This document shows, piece after piece, positions 39,028 through 48,535 of a stretch of DNA of 64,000 nucleotides. A program made the position numbers and the translations under genes. This stretch comes from Pseudomonas sp. BBP2017 (GTDB lineage: Bacteria; Pseudomonadota; Gammaproteobacteria; Pseudomonadales; Pseudomonadaceae), in NCBI RefSeq assembly GCF_003024385.1, contig NZ_PVZN01000004.1, positions 1 through 64,000 on the forward strand. Direction: 5' to 3'. How positions within the stretch are numbered: the stretch's first letter is position 1; the number at the start of each line of letters is the position of its first letter. The notes under the pieces were generated by a model that saw only the letters and a program-made list of their open reading frames with translations, searched no databases and had not been told where the DNA came from.

Positions 39028-40323
39028 ATGAACCCACCGCGTGTACGACAGGGCCTGGTACTGGGCATGAGTACGCTGGCCTTCACCGTCTGCTTCATGG
39101 TCTGGATGATGTTTGCCGTGCTCGGCGTCCCGATCAAGGAACTGCTCCAGCTCAACGAAACCCAGTTCGGCCTGCTGGCCGCCACGCCGGTGCTGACCGG
39201 TTCACTGGTGCGCCTGCCGCTGGGGCTGCTGACCGACCGCTTTGGCGGCCGTATCGTGTTCTTCCTGTTGATGCTGTCCTGCGTGTTGCCGCTGTACCTG
39301 ATCAGCCACGCCAGCGCCTACTGGCAGTTCCTGGTGCTGGGGCTGTTTGTCGGCCTGGCCGGCGGCTCGTTCTCGGTCGGTATCGCCTACGTCGCCAAAT
39401 GGTTTGACAAGGACAACCAGGGCTTTGCCATGGGCGTGTTCGGTGCCGGTAACGCCGGCTCGGCAGTGACCAAGTTTCTGGCCCCAGCGCTGATTGCCGC
39501 GGGCAGCTGGCAGCTGGTACCGAAGGTGTTCAGTGCGATCCTGTTCATCACTGCGTTGCTGTTCTGGTTCCTCAGTGCCGACAACAAGGCCCACCGCAGC
39601 GCCCAGGGCGCCAACCTCGTTGAGCAGCTCAAAGCCCTGAAAGATCCTGCAGTGTGGCGCTACTGCCAGTACTACTCGATTGTCTTCGGCGGCTACGTGG
39701 CACTGGCGCTGTGGATGACCAAGTACTACGTCGCCGAATATGGTTTCAGCCTGCAAAGCGCAGCGCTGCTGGCTGCCTGTTTCTCCTTGCCCGGTGGTGT
39801 ACTGCGCGCCGTCGGTGGCTGGATGTCGGACCGCTGGGGCGCGGAGAGCGTGACCTGGTGGGTGCTGTGGGTCAGTTGGATCTGCCTGTTCCTGCTGTCC
39901 TATCCGCAGACCCAGTTGCAGGTGCAGACCCTCAATGGCCCGCTGGATTTCCACATCGGCCTGAACCCGGTGTTGTTCACCGTCCTGCTGTTCATCATCG
40001 GCATTGCCTTCGCCTTCGGCAAAGCCTCGGTGTTCAAGTACATCGCCAATGACTATCCGCAAAACATGGGCGCCGTGTCCGGCATCGTTGGCCTCGCCGG
40101 CGGCCTCGGCGGCTTCATCCTGCCGATCATGTTTGGCGTCCTGGTCGACCTCACCGGTGTGCGCTCCTCGGCCTTCATGCTGATGTACGGCGTGGTCTGG
40201 GTGTCGCTCATCTGGATGTACCTCAGCGAAATCCGCAAACGCCCGCTGCTCGGCAAACAGCTGCAGGCGATCTCAAGCCCGTTTTCCAGCATTGCCCAAG
40301 GAGAAGACCATGTCGGTTCTTAA
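39028..40323 (+). CDS. narK: Nitrate transporter NarK1 (MFS)
   Basis: A 431-residue, 12-helix major facilitator of the NarK/NasA family. Type I NarK proteins bring in nitrate with protons. Signatures include the MFS loop GLLTDRFGGRIVF after helix 2, GNAGSAVTKF and GLAGGLGGFILP, the nitrate-signature-like motifs. GGGAG lies 7 nt before ATG 39028. Its end overlaps narK2 by 14 nt. It is first in narK1K2GHJI. Confidence 0.93.
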   Translation: MNPPRVRQGLVLGMSTLAFTVCFMVWMMFAVLGVPIKELLQLNETQFGLLAATPVLTGSLVRLPLGLLTDRFGGRIVFFLLMLSCVLPLYLISHASAYWQFLVLGLFVGLAGGSFSVGIAYVAKWFDKDNQGFAMGVFGAGNAGSAVTKFLAPALIAAGSWQLVPKVFSAILFITALLFWFLSADNKAHRSAQGANLVEQLKALKDPAVWRYCQYYSIVFGGYVALALWMTKYYVAEYGFSLQSAALLAACFSLPGGVLRAVGGWMSDRWGAESVTWWVLWVSWICLFLLSYPQTQLQVQTLNGPLDFHIGLNPVLFTVLLFIIGIAFAFGKASVFKYIANDYPQNMGAVSGIVGLAGGLGGFILPIMFGVLVDLTGVRSSAFMLMYGVVWVSLIWMYLSEIRKRPLLGKQLQAISSPFSSIAQGEDHVGS

Positions 40324-41707
40324 ACAGCCTGATGCAGGCCCGGTCATACACGACTGGCGCCCTGAAGACCCCGCGTTCTGGGGACGTAGCGGCAAAAAAA
40401 CCGCCACCCGCAACCTGTGGATTTCCATTCCTGCGCTGCTGCTGGCCTTTGCTGTGTGGATGGTCTGGAGTACGGTGATCGTGCGCCTGAATGCCATCGG
40501 CTTTAACTTCAGCACCGACCAGCTGTTCTGGCTGGCGGCTTTGCCGGGCTTGTCTGGCGCGACCTTGCGGGTGTTCTACTCGTTCATGGTGCCGATCTTC
40601 GGCGGTCGTCGCTGGACCGCCCTGAGCACCGCCTCGTTGCTGGCGCCGACCTTGTGGATGGGCTTCGCGGTGCAGGACCCGAGCACCCCTTACAGTGTGT
40701 TCGTGTTGATCGCGTTGCTGTGTGGCTTCGGTGGCGGCAACTTCGCTTCGAGCATGTCCAACATCAGCTTCTTCTACCCCAAGTCGCAGCAGGGCACGGC
40801 CCTGGGCCTGAATGCCGGTCTGGGTAACCTGGGCGTCTCGGTGATGCAGTTCGCCGTGCCGCTGGTGATCACTTTTGGCGTGTTCGGCGTGCTCGGTGGG
40901 CAACCCCAGGTGCTGGCCGACGGCAGCCAGTTGTGGTTGCAGAACGCAGGCTTTCTCTGGGTGCCGTTCATCATTGCGGTAACCCTGCTGGCCTGGTTCG
41001 GCATGAACGACCTGTCTAGCGCCAAGGCCTCGTTCAGCGAGCAGGCGGTGATTTTCAAGCGCAAGCACAACTGGCTGATGTGCTGGCTGTACCTGGCCAC
41101 GTTCGGTTCGTTCATCGGCTTTTCCGCCGCCTTCCCGATGCTGATCAAGACCTCGTTCCCCGAGGTCAACGCCCTGGCCTTCGCCTTTCTCGGCCCGCTG
41201 GTCGGGGCCCTGGTCCGCCCCCTGGGCGGCTGGGTGGCCGACAAGTTCGGCGGCGCCCGGGTGACTCTGTGGAACTTCGTGCTGATGATCGTGATGGTCT
41301 TTGGCGTGCTGCACTTCATCCCGCAGCAGGGCGCTGCCGGCAACTTCTACGGCTTCCTCGGCATGTTCATGCTGCTGTTCTTCACCACCGGCATCGGCAA
41401 CGGTTCGACCTTCCGCATGATCCCGGTGATCTTCCGCACCCAGCATGAAAAGGCCGCCGCCGGCCAAGGCGCAAAGGCCCACGAGCAGGCGCTGAAAAAC
41501 GCCGGCAAGGAATCCGCTGCGGTGCTCGGTTTCAGTTCGGCCATGGGGGCGTTTGGCGCCTTCTTCATTCCCAAGACCTTCGGCACCTCGATGGCCATGA
41601 CCGGCAACCCGGCGCTGGCCTTCTACATGTTCGTCGGTTTTTACCTGAGCTGCATGGTCGTGACCTGGTGGTGGTACGCCCGCAAAGGCGCCGAAGCACC
41701 CTGCTGA
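40310..41707 (+). CDS. narK: Nitrate/nitrite transporter NarK2 (MFS)
   Basis: A 465-residue MFS transporter of the type II NarK kind, likely a nitrate/nitrite exchanger. It has an extra N-terminal segment (HDWRPEDPAFW), GGGNFASSMSNISFFYP and GLNAGLGNLGVSV signatures and a long cytoplasmic loop with KAAAGQGAKAHEQALKNAGK. AAGGAGA precedes ATG 40310, which overlaps narK1 by 14 nt. Paired type I and II NarK proteins are usual in denitrifying pseudomonads. Confidence 0.94.
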   Translation: MSVLKQPDAGPVIHDWRPEDPAFWGRSGKKTATRNLWISIPALLLAFAVWMVWSTVIVRLNAIGFNFSTDQLFWLAALPGLSGATLRVFYSFMVPIFGGRRWTALSTASLLAPTLWMGFAVQDPSTPYSVFVLIALLCGFGGGNFASSMSNISFFYPKSQQGTALGLNAGLGNLGVSVMQFAVPLVITFGVFGVLGGQPQVLADGSQLWLQNAGFLWVPFIIAVTLLAWFGMNDLSSAKASFSEQAVIFKRKHNWLMCWLYLATFGSFIGFSAAFPMLIKTSFPEVNALAFAFLGPLVGALVRPLGGWVADKFGGARVTLWNFVLMIVMVFGVLHFIPQQGAAGNFYGFLGMFMLLFFTTGIGNGSTFRMIPVIFRTQHEKAAAGQGAKAHEQALKNAGKESAAVLGFSSAMGAFGAFFIPKTFGTSMAMTGNPALAFYMFVGFYLSCMVVTWWWYARKGAEAPC

Positions 41708-41776
41708 CAGGACCCGAATTCAACTTTTGCGTGGGTGGGGCACAGAACCCCGCAGCAAGCCTGAGAGGAAAGCATC

Positions 41777-44700
41777 ATGAGTCATCTGCTCGATCAATTG
41801 CGGTTCTTCAACCGCAAGCAAAACGAGTTTTCCGACGGTCACGGCGAGACTCGCAAAGAGTCGCGCGACTGGGAGAACGTCTACCGTTCGCGCTGGCAGT
41901 ACGACAAGATCGTGCGCTCCACCCACGGGGTGAACTGCACCGGCTCGTGCTCGTGGAAGATCTACGTGAAAAACGGTCTGATCACCTGGGAAACCCAGCA
42001 GACCGACTATCCGCGCACCCGTAACGACCTGCCAAACCATGAACCGCGCGGCTGCCCGCGGGGTGCCAGTTACAGCTGGTACATCTATAGCGCCAACCGC
42101 CTCAAGTACCCGAAGATCCGCAAGCCGCTGCTCAAACTGTGGCGTGAAGCACGCCAGAGCATGGCGCCGGTCGAAGCCTGGGCGAGCATTGTCGAGAACA
42201 AGGCCAAGGCCGACGCTTACAAGAGCAAACGCGGCATGGGCGGCTTTATTCGCTCCAGCTGGGATGAAGTCACCGAAATCATCGCTGCGGCCAACGTCTA
42301 CACCGTCAAGCAATACGGCCCTGACCGGGTGGTTGGCTTCTCGCCGATCCCGGCCATGTCGATGGTCAGCTATGCCGCCGGTGCCCGTTACCTGTCGCTG
42401 ATCGGCGGCACCTGCCTGAGCTTCTACGACTGGTACTGCGACCTGCCACCGGCCTCGCCGATGGTCTGGGGCGAGCAGACCGACGTGCCGGAGTCGGCCG
42501 ACTGGTACAACTCCAACTACATCATTGCCTGGGGCTCCAACGTCCCGCAGACCCGCACCCCGGATGCGCACTTCTTCACCGAGGTGCGCTACAAGGGCAC
42601 CAAGACCGTGGCCATCACCCCCGACTACTCGGAAGTGGCCAAGCTCACCGACCTGTGGCTCAACCCCAAGCAGGGCACCGACGCCGCCCTGGCCCAGGCG
42701 TTCAATCATGTGATCTTCAAAGAATTCCACCTGGACCAGCCGAGCGCCTATTTCACCGAGTACGCCAAGCGTTACACCGACCTGCCGGTGCTGGTGCTGC
42801 TCAAGCCCATGCTCGGCACCGCGCCAGGCGCCGGGTATCAGCCCGACCGCTTCCTGCGGGCCTCGGACCTGGCCGGCAACCTCGGCCAGGAAAACAACCC
42901 GGAGTGGAAAACCATTGCCCTCGATGCCGACGGCGAGCTGGTTTCGCCACAGGGCTCGATCGGCTACCGCTGGGGCGAGCAGGGCAAGTGGAACATCCTG
43001 CCGCGTGAAGGCGGCGCCGGTCGCGAGATCGACCTGACCCTGAGCCTGATCGGTGGCGATGTCGCCGAAGTGGCCTTCCCGTACTTTGCCGGTGAGTCTC
43101 ACGAGCACTTCCAGCATGTTGCCGGTGACGCCGTGCAGTACCGTCGTGTACCGGTGCGCAGCCTGACCCTGGCCGATGGCAGCCAGGTCAAGGTCGCCAC
43201 CGTGTTCGACCTGTCGGCGGCAAACCTTGCCATCGACCGCGGCCTGGGTGGCGCCAACGTTGCCCGCGATTATGACGACGCCAGCGTGCCCGGCACCCCG
43301 GCCTGGCAGGAGCAGATCACCGGCGTCAGCCGTGAGAAAGCCATCCAGATTGCCCGTGAGTTCGCCGACAACGCCGACAAGACCCGTGGTCGCTCGATGA
43401 TCATCGTCGGTGCAGCGATGAACCACTGGTACCACATGGACATGAACTACCGCGGGCTGATCAACATGCTCATGCTCTGCGGTTGCGTCGGCCAGACCGG
43501 TGGTGGCTGGGCCCACTATGTCGGCCAGGAAAAACTGCGTCCACAGTGCGGCTGGCTGCCACTGGCCTTCGGCCTGGACTGGAACCGTCCGCCACGGCAG
43601 ATGAATGGCACCAGCTTCTTCTACGCCCACAGCTCGCAGTGGCGCCACGAGAAGATGAGCATGCACGACGTGCTCTCGCCGCTGGCCGACAAGCGCCAGT
43701 TCCCCGAGCACGCCCTGGACTACAACATCCGCGCCGAACGCGCCGGCTGGCTGCCCAGTGCGCCACAGCTCAACCGCAACCCGCTGGACATCTGCCGCGA
43801 TGCCGCTGCCGCCGGTATGGCGCCCAAGGACTATGTGGTCAAGGGCTGGCAGGACGGCAGCCTGCGTTTTGCCTGCGAACAGCCGGATAACCCGGTGAAC
43901 TTCCCGCGCAACATGTTCATCTGGCGTTCCAACCTGCTCGGCTCCTCGGGCAAGGGCCACGAGTACATGCTCAAGTACCTGCTTGGTACCCGCAACGGCG
44001 TGATGAACGAAGACATCGGTCAGGTCGGCGACTGCAAGCCGCAAGAAGCCGAGTGGGTCGACGAGGGCGCCATCGGCAAGCTCGACCTGGTCACCACCCT
44101 GGACTTCCGCATGTCCTCGACCTGCGTGTATTCCGACATCGTCCTGCCGACTGCGACCTGGTATGAGAAGGACGACATGAACACCTCGGACATGCACCCG
44201 TTCATCCACCCGCTGTCGGCGGCCATCGACCCGGCCTGGGAATCGCGTTCGGACTGGGAAATCTACAAGGGCATCGCCAAGGCTTTTTCGAAGATGGCCG
44301 AGGGGCATCTGGGCATCGAACAGGACCTGGTCACCGTACCCTTGATGCACGACAGCGTCGGCGAACTGGCCCAGCCATTCGGCGGCACCGACTGGAAAAC
44401 CGCGGGCGTTGCGCCGCAACCCGGCAAGAACGCGCCGAACATCCAGGTGGTCGAGCGCAACTACCCGAACATCTACAAGCAGTTCACCTCGCTTGGCCCG
44501 CTGCTGGAGAAACTCGGCAACGGCGGCAAGGGCATCAACTGGAACACCGATGAGGAAGTGAAACTCCTCGGCGAGCTGAACTACCGCGAGAACGACGCGG
44601 GCATCAGCCAGGGCCGGCCGAAGATCGATACCGCGATCGATGCGGCTGAAGTCATCCTCTCGCTGGCCCCGGAAACCAACGGCCATGTGGCGGTCAAGGC

Positions 44701-45544
44701 CTGGGCGGCGCTCTCGGAGTTCACCGGTATTGATCACAGCCACCTGGCGCTGTCCAAGGCCCACGAGGCAATTCGTTTTCGCGACATCCAGGCGCAGCCG
44801 CGCAAGATTATCTCCAGCCCGACCTGGTCAGGGCTTGAGGACGATCACGTCAGCTACAACGCCGGTTATACCAACGTTCACGAGAACATCCCGTGGCGGA
44901 CCATCACCGGCCGCCAGCAGTTCTACCAGGATCACCCGTGGATGCAGGCCTTCGGCGAGCAACTGATGAGCTACCGGCCGCCGGTCAACACCCAGACCAT
45001 CGCCGCGGTGAAAGGCAAGCGCAGCAACGGCCACACCGAGATCGTCCTGAACTGGATCACCCCGCACCAGAAGTGGGGTATCCACAGCACCTACAGCGAC
45101 AACCTGCTGATGCTCACCCTCAGCCGTGGCGGGCCGATTGTCTGGCTGTCGGAGATCGACGCGCAGCGCGCCGGCATCGAGGACAACGACTGGATCGAGT
45201 GCTTCAACGCCAACGGCGCGCTGACCGCCCGTGCGGTGGTCAGCCAGCGGGTCAAGGAGGGCATGGTGATGATGTACCACGCCCAGGAACGGATCGTGAA
45301 CGTACCCGGCTCGGAAACCACCAAGACCCGCGGTGGCCACCACAACTCGGTGACCCGCGTGGTGCTCAAACCGACCCACATGATCGGCGGCTATGCCCAG
45401 CAGGCCTATGGGTTCAACTATTACGGCACGGTCGGCTGCAACCGCGACGAATTCGTCGTGGTGCGCAAGATGGCCAAGGTCGACTGGCTCGACGGCTCGC
45501 GCGGCGATGAGCTGCCACGTCCGCTGCCGACCGAGATGGAATAA
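41777..45544 (+). CDS. narG: Respiratory nitrate reductase alpha subunit NarG
   Basis: NarG is the Mo-bisMGD catalytic subunit that reduces nitrate at the cytoplasmic face of the membrane. The 1255-residue protein has the FS0 cluster motif HGVNCTGSCSWKIY near the N-terminus and the molybdenum ligand Asp222 in WYCDLPPASP, the same position as in E. coli NarG as I recall it. GAGAGGA precedes ATG 41777. Length is typical. narH follows after 11 bp. Confidence 0.98.
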   Translation: MSHLLDQLRFFNRKQNEFSDGHGETRKESRDWENVYRSRWQYDKIVRSTHGVNCTGSCSWKIYVKNGLITWETQQTDYPRTRNDLPNHEPRGCPRGASYSWYIYSANRLKYPKIRKPLLKLWREARQSMAPVEAWASIVENKAKADAYKSKRGMGGFIRSSWDEVTEIIAAANVYTVKQYGPDRVVGFSPIPAMSMVSYAAGARYLSLIGGTCLSFYDWYCDLPPASPMVWGEQTDVPESADWYNSNYIIAWGSNVPQTRTPDAHFFTEVRYKGTKTVAITPDYSEVAKLTDLWLNPKQGTDAALAQAFNHVIFKEFHLDQPSAYFTEYAKRYTDLPVLVLLKPMLGTAPGAGYQPDRFLRASDLAGNLGQENNPEWKTIALDADGELVSPQGSIGYRWGEQGKWNILPREGGAGREIDLTLSLIGGDVAEVAFPYFAGESHEHFQHVAGDAVQYRRVPVRSLTLADGSQVKVATVFDLSAANLAIDRGLGGANVARDYDDASVPGTPAWQEQITGVSREKAIQIAREFADNADKTRGRSMIIVGAAMNHWYHMDMNYRGLINMLMLCGCVGQTGGGWAHYVGQEKLRPQCGWLPLAFGLDWNRPPRQMNGTSFFYAHSSQWRHEKMSMHDVLSPLADKRQFPEHALDYNIRAERAGWLPSAPQLNRNPLDICRDAAAAGMAPKDYVVKGWQDGSLRFACEQPDNPVNFPRNMFIWRSNLLGSSGKGHEYMLKYLLGTRNGVMNEDIGQVGDCKPQEAEWVDEGAIGKLDLVTTLDFRMSSTCVYSDIVLPTATWYEKDDMNTSDMHPFIHPLSAAIDPAWESRSDWEIYKGIAKAFSKMAEGHLGIEQDLVTVPLMHDSVGELAQPFGGTDWKTAGVAPQPGKNAPNIQVVERNYPNIYKQFTSLGPLLEKLGNGGKGINWNTDEEVKLLGELNYRENDAGISQGRPKIDTAIDAAEVILSLAPETNGHVAVKAWAALSEFTGIDHSHLALSKAHEAIRFRDIQAQPRKIISSPTWSGLEDDHVSYNAGYTNVHENIPWRTITGRQQFYQDHPWMQAFGEQLMSYRPPVNTQTIAAVKGKRSNGHTEIVLNWITPHQKWGIHSTYSDNLLMLTLSRGGPIVWLSEIDAQRAGIEDNDWIECFNANGALTARAVVSQRVKEGMVMMYHAQERIVNVPGSETTKTRGGHHNSVTRVVLKPTHMIGGYAQQAYGFNYYGTVGCNRDEFVVVRKMAKVDWLDGSRGDELPRPLPTEME

Positions 45545-45555
45545 GGAGTGCTGTC

Positions 45556-47094
45556 ATGAAGATTCGTTCACAAGTTGGCATGGTCCTGAACCTGGACAAA
45601 TGCATCGGCTGTCACACCTGTTCGATCACCTGCAAGAATGTCTGGACCAGCCGTGAAGGCATGGAGTACGCCTGGTTCAACAACGTCGAAACCAAGCCTG
45701 GGGTCGGTTACCCGAAAGAGTGGGAAAACCAGGACAAGTGGAAGGGCGGCTGGGTACGCAACAGCAACGGCAGCATCAACCCGCGCATCGGCGGCAAGTT
45801 CCGGGTGTTGGCGAACATCTTCGCCAACCCCGATCTGCCAGGCCTTGACGATTACTACGAACCGTTCGACTTCGATTACCAGCATCTGCACACCGCGCCT
45901 TTGGGCGAGCATCAGCCGACGGCGCGGCCGCGCTCGCTGGTGTCGGGCAAGCGCATGGAAAAGATCGAGTGGGGCCCGAACTGGGAAGAAATCCTCGGCA
46001 CCGAGTTTGCCAAGCGGCGCAAGGACAAGAACTTCGATCAGATCCAGGCGGACATCTACGGTGAGTACGAAAACACCTTCATGATGTACCTGCCGCGCCT
46101 GTGCGAACACTGCCTGAACCCGGCCTGCGCAGCATCGTGCCCGAGCGGCGCGATCTACAAACGCGAGGAAGACGGCATTGTCCTGATCGACCAGGAGAAG
46201 TGCCGCGGCTGGCGCATGTGCATCAGCGGCTGCCCGTACAAGAAGATCTACTTCAACTGGAAAAGCGGCAAATCCGAGAAGTGCATCTTCTGCTACCCGC
46301 GGATCGAAGCCGGGATGCCGACGGTCTGTGCTGAAACCTGCGTAGGACGTATTCGCTACCTCGGTGTGCTGCTGTATGACGCCGACCGCATCAGCGAAGT
46401 GGCCAGCACCGCCAACGAGCATGACCTGTACGAGAAACAACTGGAGATCTTCCTCGACCCGAAGGACCCGGCGGTGATCCGTCAGGCCTTGCAAGATGGC
46501 GTGCCGCAGTCGGTAATCGACGCCGCGCAACGCTCGCCAGTCTACAAGATGGCGGTGGACTGGAAACTGGCGCTGCCGCTGCACCCTGAGTACCGCACGC
46601 TGCCGATGGTCTGGTATGTACCGCCACTGTCGCCGATCCAGAATGCTGCCGCCGCTGGCACCGTGGGCATGAACGGGGTGATCCCGGATGTCGACAGCCT
46701 GCGTATCCCGCTGCGCTACCTGGCCAATCTGCTTACCGCTGGCGACGAGAAACCAGTGAAGCGCGCGCTCAAACGCTTGCTGGCCATGCGTGCCTACAAA
46801 CGTTCCGAGCAGGTTGAGGGGGTACAGGACCTGCAGGTGTTGAAAGACGTCGGCTTGAGCGTGAACCAAGTCGAAGAGATGTACCGTTACCTAGCCATCG
46901 CCAACTACGAAGACCGTTACGTGGTACCGAGCGCTCACCGTGAAGAAGCCATGAGCGACGCCTTCGCCGAACGTTCCGGTTGCGGCTTCAGTTTCGGCAG
47001 CGGCTGCAGCGGCAGCTCCGACACCAATATGTTCGGCGCGAAAAAGGCCAACCGCCGCGACATCCTCAAAACCGTACAGCTGTGGGAGGACTGA
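45556..47094 (+). CDS. narH: Respiratory nitrate reductase beta subunit NarH
   Basis: NarH carries electrons from NarI hemes to NarG through four iron-sulfur clusters. The 512-residue protein has the cysteine groups CIGCHTCSITC, CEHCLNPACAASC, CRGWRMCISGC (Trp in place of one Cys, as normal for the 3Fe-4S site) and CIFC...CAETC. The tail is Gly/Ser/Cys-rich (CGFSFGSGCSGSS). AAGGAG lies before ATG 45556. narJ begins 2 bp after the stop. Confidence 0.98.
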   Translation: MKIRSQVGMVLNLDKCIGCHTCSITCKNVWTSREGMEYAWFNNVETKPGVGYPKEWENQDKWKGGWVRNSNGSINPRIGGKFRVLANIFANPDLPGLDDYYEPFDFDYQHLHTAPLGEHQPTARPRSLVSGKRMEKIEWGPNWEEILGTEFAKRRKDKNFDQIQADIYGEYENTFMMYLPRLCEHCLNPACAASCPSGAIYKREEDGIVLIDQEKCRGWRMCISGCPYKKIYFNWKSGKSEKCIFCYPRIEAGMPTVCAETCVGRIRYLGVLLYDADRISEVASTANEHDLYEKQLEIFLDPKDPAVIRQALQDGVPQSVIDAAQRSPVYKMAVDWKLALPLHPEYRTLPMVWYVPPLSPIQNAAAAGTVGMNGVIPDVDSLRIPLRYLANLLTAGDEKPVKRALKRLLAMRAYKRSEQVEGVQDLQVLKDVGLSVNQVEEMYRYLAIANYEDRYVVPSAHREEAMSDAFAERSGCGFSFGSGCSGSSDTNMFGAKKANRRDILKTVQLWED

Positions 47095-47096
47095 GC

Positions 47097-47852
47097 ATGC
47101 GCATCCTTAAAGTGATTTCGCTGCTGCTCGATTACCCGACCGAGACCCTGGTCAACGGCCGTGATGAACTGGAACAGGCGATCCTCCAGGCGCGGGAAAT
47201 CAGCCCGCGTCAGCGTGGGGCGCTGTTCGAGTTGCTGGAACTCATCTGCAACAACGACCTGATGGATGGCCAGGAGCATTACGGTGCACTGTTCGGCCGT
47301 GGCCGGGCGCTGTCGCTGCTGCTGTTCGAGCATGTGCATGGCGAGTCGCGCGACCGTGGCCAGGCCATGGTCGACATGCTCGCCCAGTATGAAGAGGCGG
47401 GTTTCGCCATCGGCGTCAAGGAGCTGCCGGACTACATCCCGCTGTACCTGGAATACCTCTCGACCCTCGACGACCTTGAGGCCCGCGAGGGCCTGGCCGA
47501 TGTCGCGCACCTGCTGGCCTTGCTCGCCGCGCGTCTGGAGGAGCGCGAGAGCGCCTACGCCAGTTGTTTCCGCGCGCTGTTGCAGATCGCCGGTGCCGAA
47601 CCGCACCAGGCCGTGGCCGACCTGCGCGAGCAGGTCGCCGCCGAGCAGCGCGACGACTCCCTCGAAGCCCTGGACAAGATCTGGGAAGAGGAGGCGGTGG
47701 ATTTTCTCAAGGCCGAGCAGCAAGAGCGTTGCAGCGCCATGCCAAGTGCGCCGGGCAAGGCCCGGGAAGAAAGCGCGGTACCGCTGCACTGGGTTGATTT
47801 TCAGCATCAAGGGCCTGCCAGCGCGCAGGCGACGGAGGTGGGCAATGTCTAA
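47097..47852 (+). CDS. narJ: Nitrate reductase assembly chaperone NarJ
   Basis: NarJ is a cytoplasmic chaperone that binds apo-NarG and guides cofactor insertion and membrane attachment. The 251-residue all-helical protein has the family patterns LLLDYPTETL and FEHVHGESRDRGQAMVDML, and the LPDYIPLYLEYL motif. GGGAGG lies 8 nt before ATG 47097. Its end overlaps narI by 8 nt. Confidence 0.95.
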   Translation: MRILKVISLLLDYPTETLVNGRDELEQAILQAREISPRQRGALFELLELICNNDLMDGQEHYGALFGRGRALSLLLFEHVHGESRDRGQAMVDMLAQYEEAGFAIGVKELPDYIPLYLEYLSTLDDLEAREGLADVAHLLALLAARLEERESAYASCFRALLQIAGAEPHQAVADLREQVAAEQRDDSLEALDKIWEEEAVDFLKAEQQERCSAMPSAPGKAREESAVPLHWVDFQHQGPASAQATEVGNV

Positions 47853-48525
47853 ATGGAATCTGTTGGCGTTCGGGGTGTACCCCTATATCGCACTGGCGAT
47901 CTGCCTGCTGGGCAGCTGGGCGCGTTTCGACCTGTCGCAGTACACCTGGAAGGCCAGCTCCAGCCAGATGCTCTCCGGGCGCGGCATGCGCGCGGCGAGC
48001 AACCTGTTCCACATCGGTGTGCTGTTCGTCCTGGCCGGGCACTTTGTCGGCCTGCTGACCCCGGCTTCGGCCTATCACCACGTGATCAGCACCGAGAACA
48101 AGCAATTGCTGGCGATGGTCTCCGGTGGCTTTTTCGGTCTGCTGTGCCTGATCGGCCTGATCATGCTGATCCACCGGCGCCTGACCGATCCACGGGTTCG
48201 GGCTACGTCCAACACGTCGGACATCCTGATCCTGCTGGTGCTGTTGGCGCAGCTGGTGCTCGGTTTGCTGACCATCGTCGCCTCCACCGGACACATGGAC
48301 GGCTCGGTGATGGTGATGCTGGCTGACTGGGCGCAGAACACCGTGCTGTTGCGTCCGGTAGAGGCAGCGGCCGCCATTGCTCCGGTCAGTCTGGTGTACA
48401 AGCTCCACGTGTTCTTGGGCCTGACGCTGTTCGTGCTGTTCCCCTTCACCCGCCTGGTGCACATCGTCAGCGCACCGGTCTGGTACCTGGGGCGTCGTTA
48501 CCAAATCGTTCGGCAGAAAATCTGA
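47845..48525 (+). CDS. narI: Respiratory nitrate reductase gamma subunit NarI
   Basis: NarI is the five-helix membrane subunit with two b hemes that takes electrons from quinol. The 226-residue protein has heme-ligand histidines in NLFHIGVLFVLAGHFVGL and YKLHVFLGLTLFVLFPFTRLVHI. GGAGG lies 6 nt before ATG 47845, which overlaps narJ. Length is usual. The next gene, a parvulin-type isomerase, begins 10 bp later. Confidence 0.97.
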   Translation: MSKWNLLAFGVYPYIALAICLLGSWARFDLSQYTWKASSSQMLSGRGMRAASNLFHIGVLFVLAGHFVGLLTPASAYHHVISTENKQLLAMVSGGFFGLLCLIGLIMLIHRRLTDPRVRATSNTSDILILLVLLAQLVLGLLTIVASTGHMDGSVMVMLADWAQNTVLLRPVEAAAAIAPVSLVYKLHVFLGLTLFVLFPFTRLVHIVSAPVWYLGRRYQIVRQKI

Positions 48526-48535
48526 GGAGGCTGTC

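Noticed and set aside
41720..44764. A 1014-codon open frame on the reverse strand
   Set aside because: It is antisense to narG, whose product is recognisable throughout. Long antisense frames are common in GC-rich genes with strong third-position bias, and the translation resembles no family.
46200..46260. Missing cysteine in the third NarH cluster (CRGWRMC)
   Set aside because: Trp at this position is normal for NarH, where the site holds a 3Fe-4S cluster.
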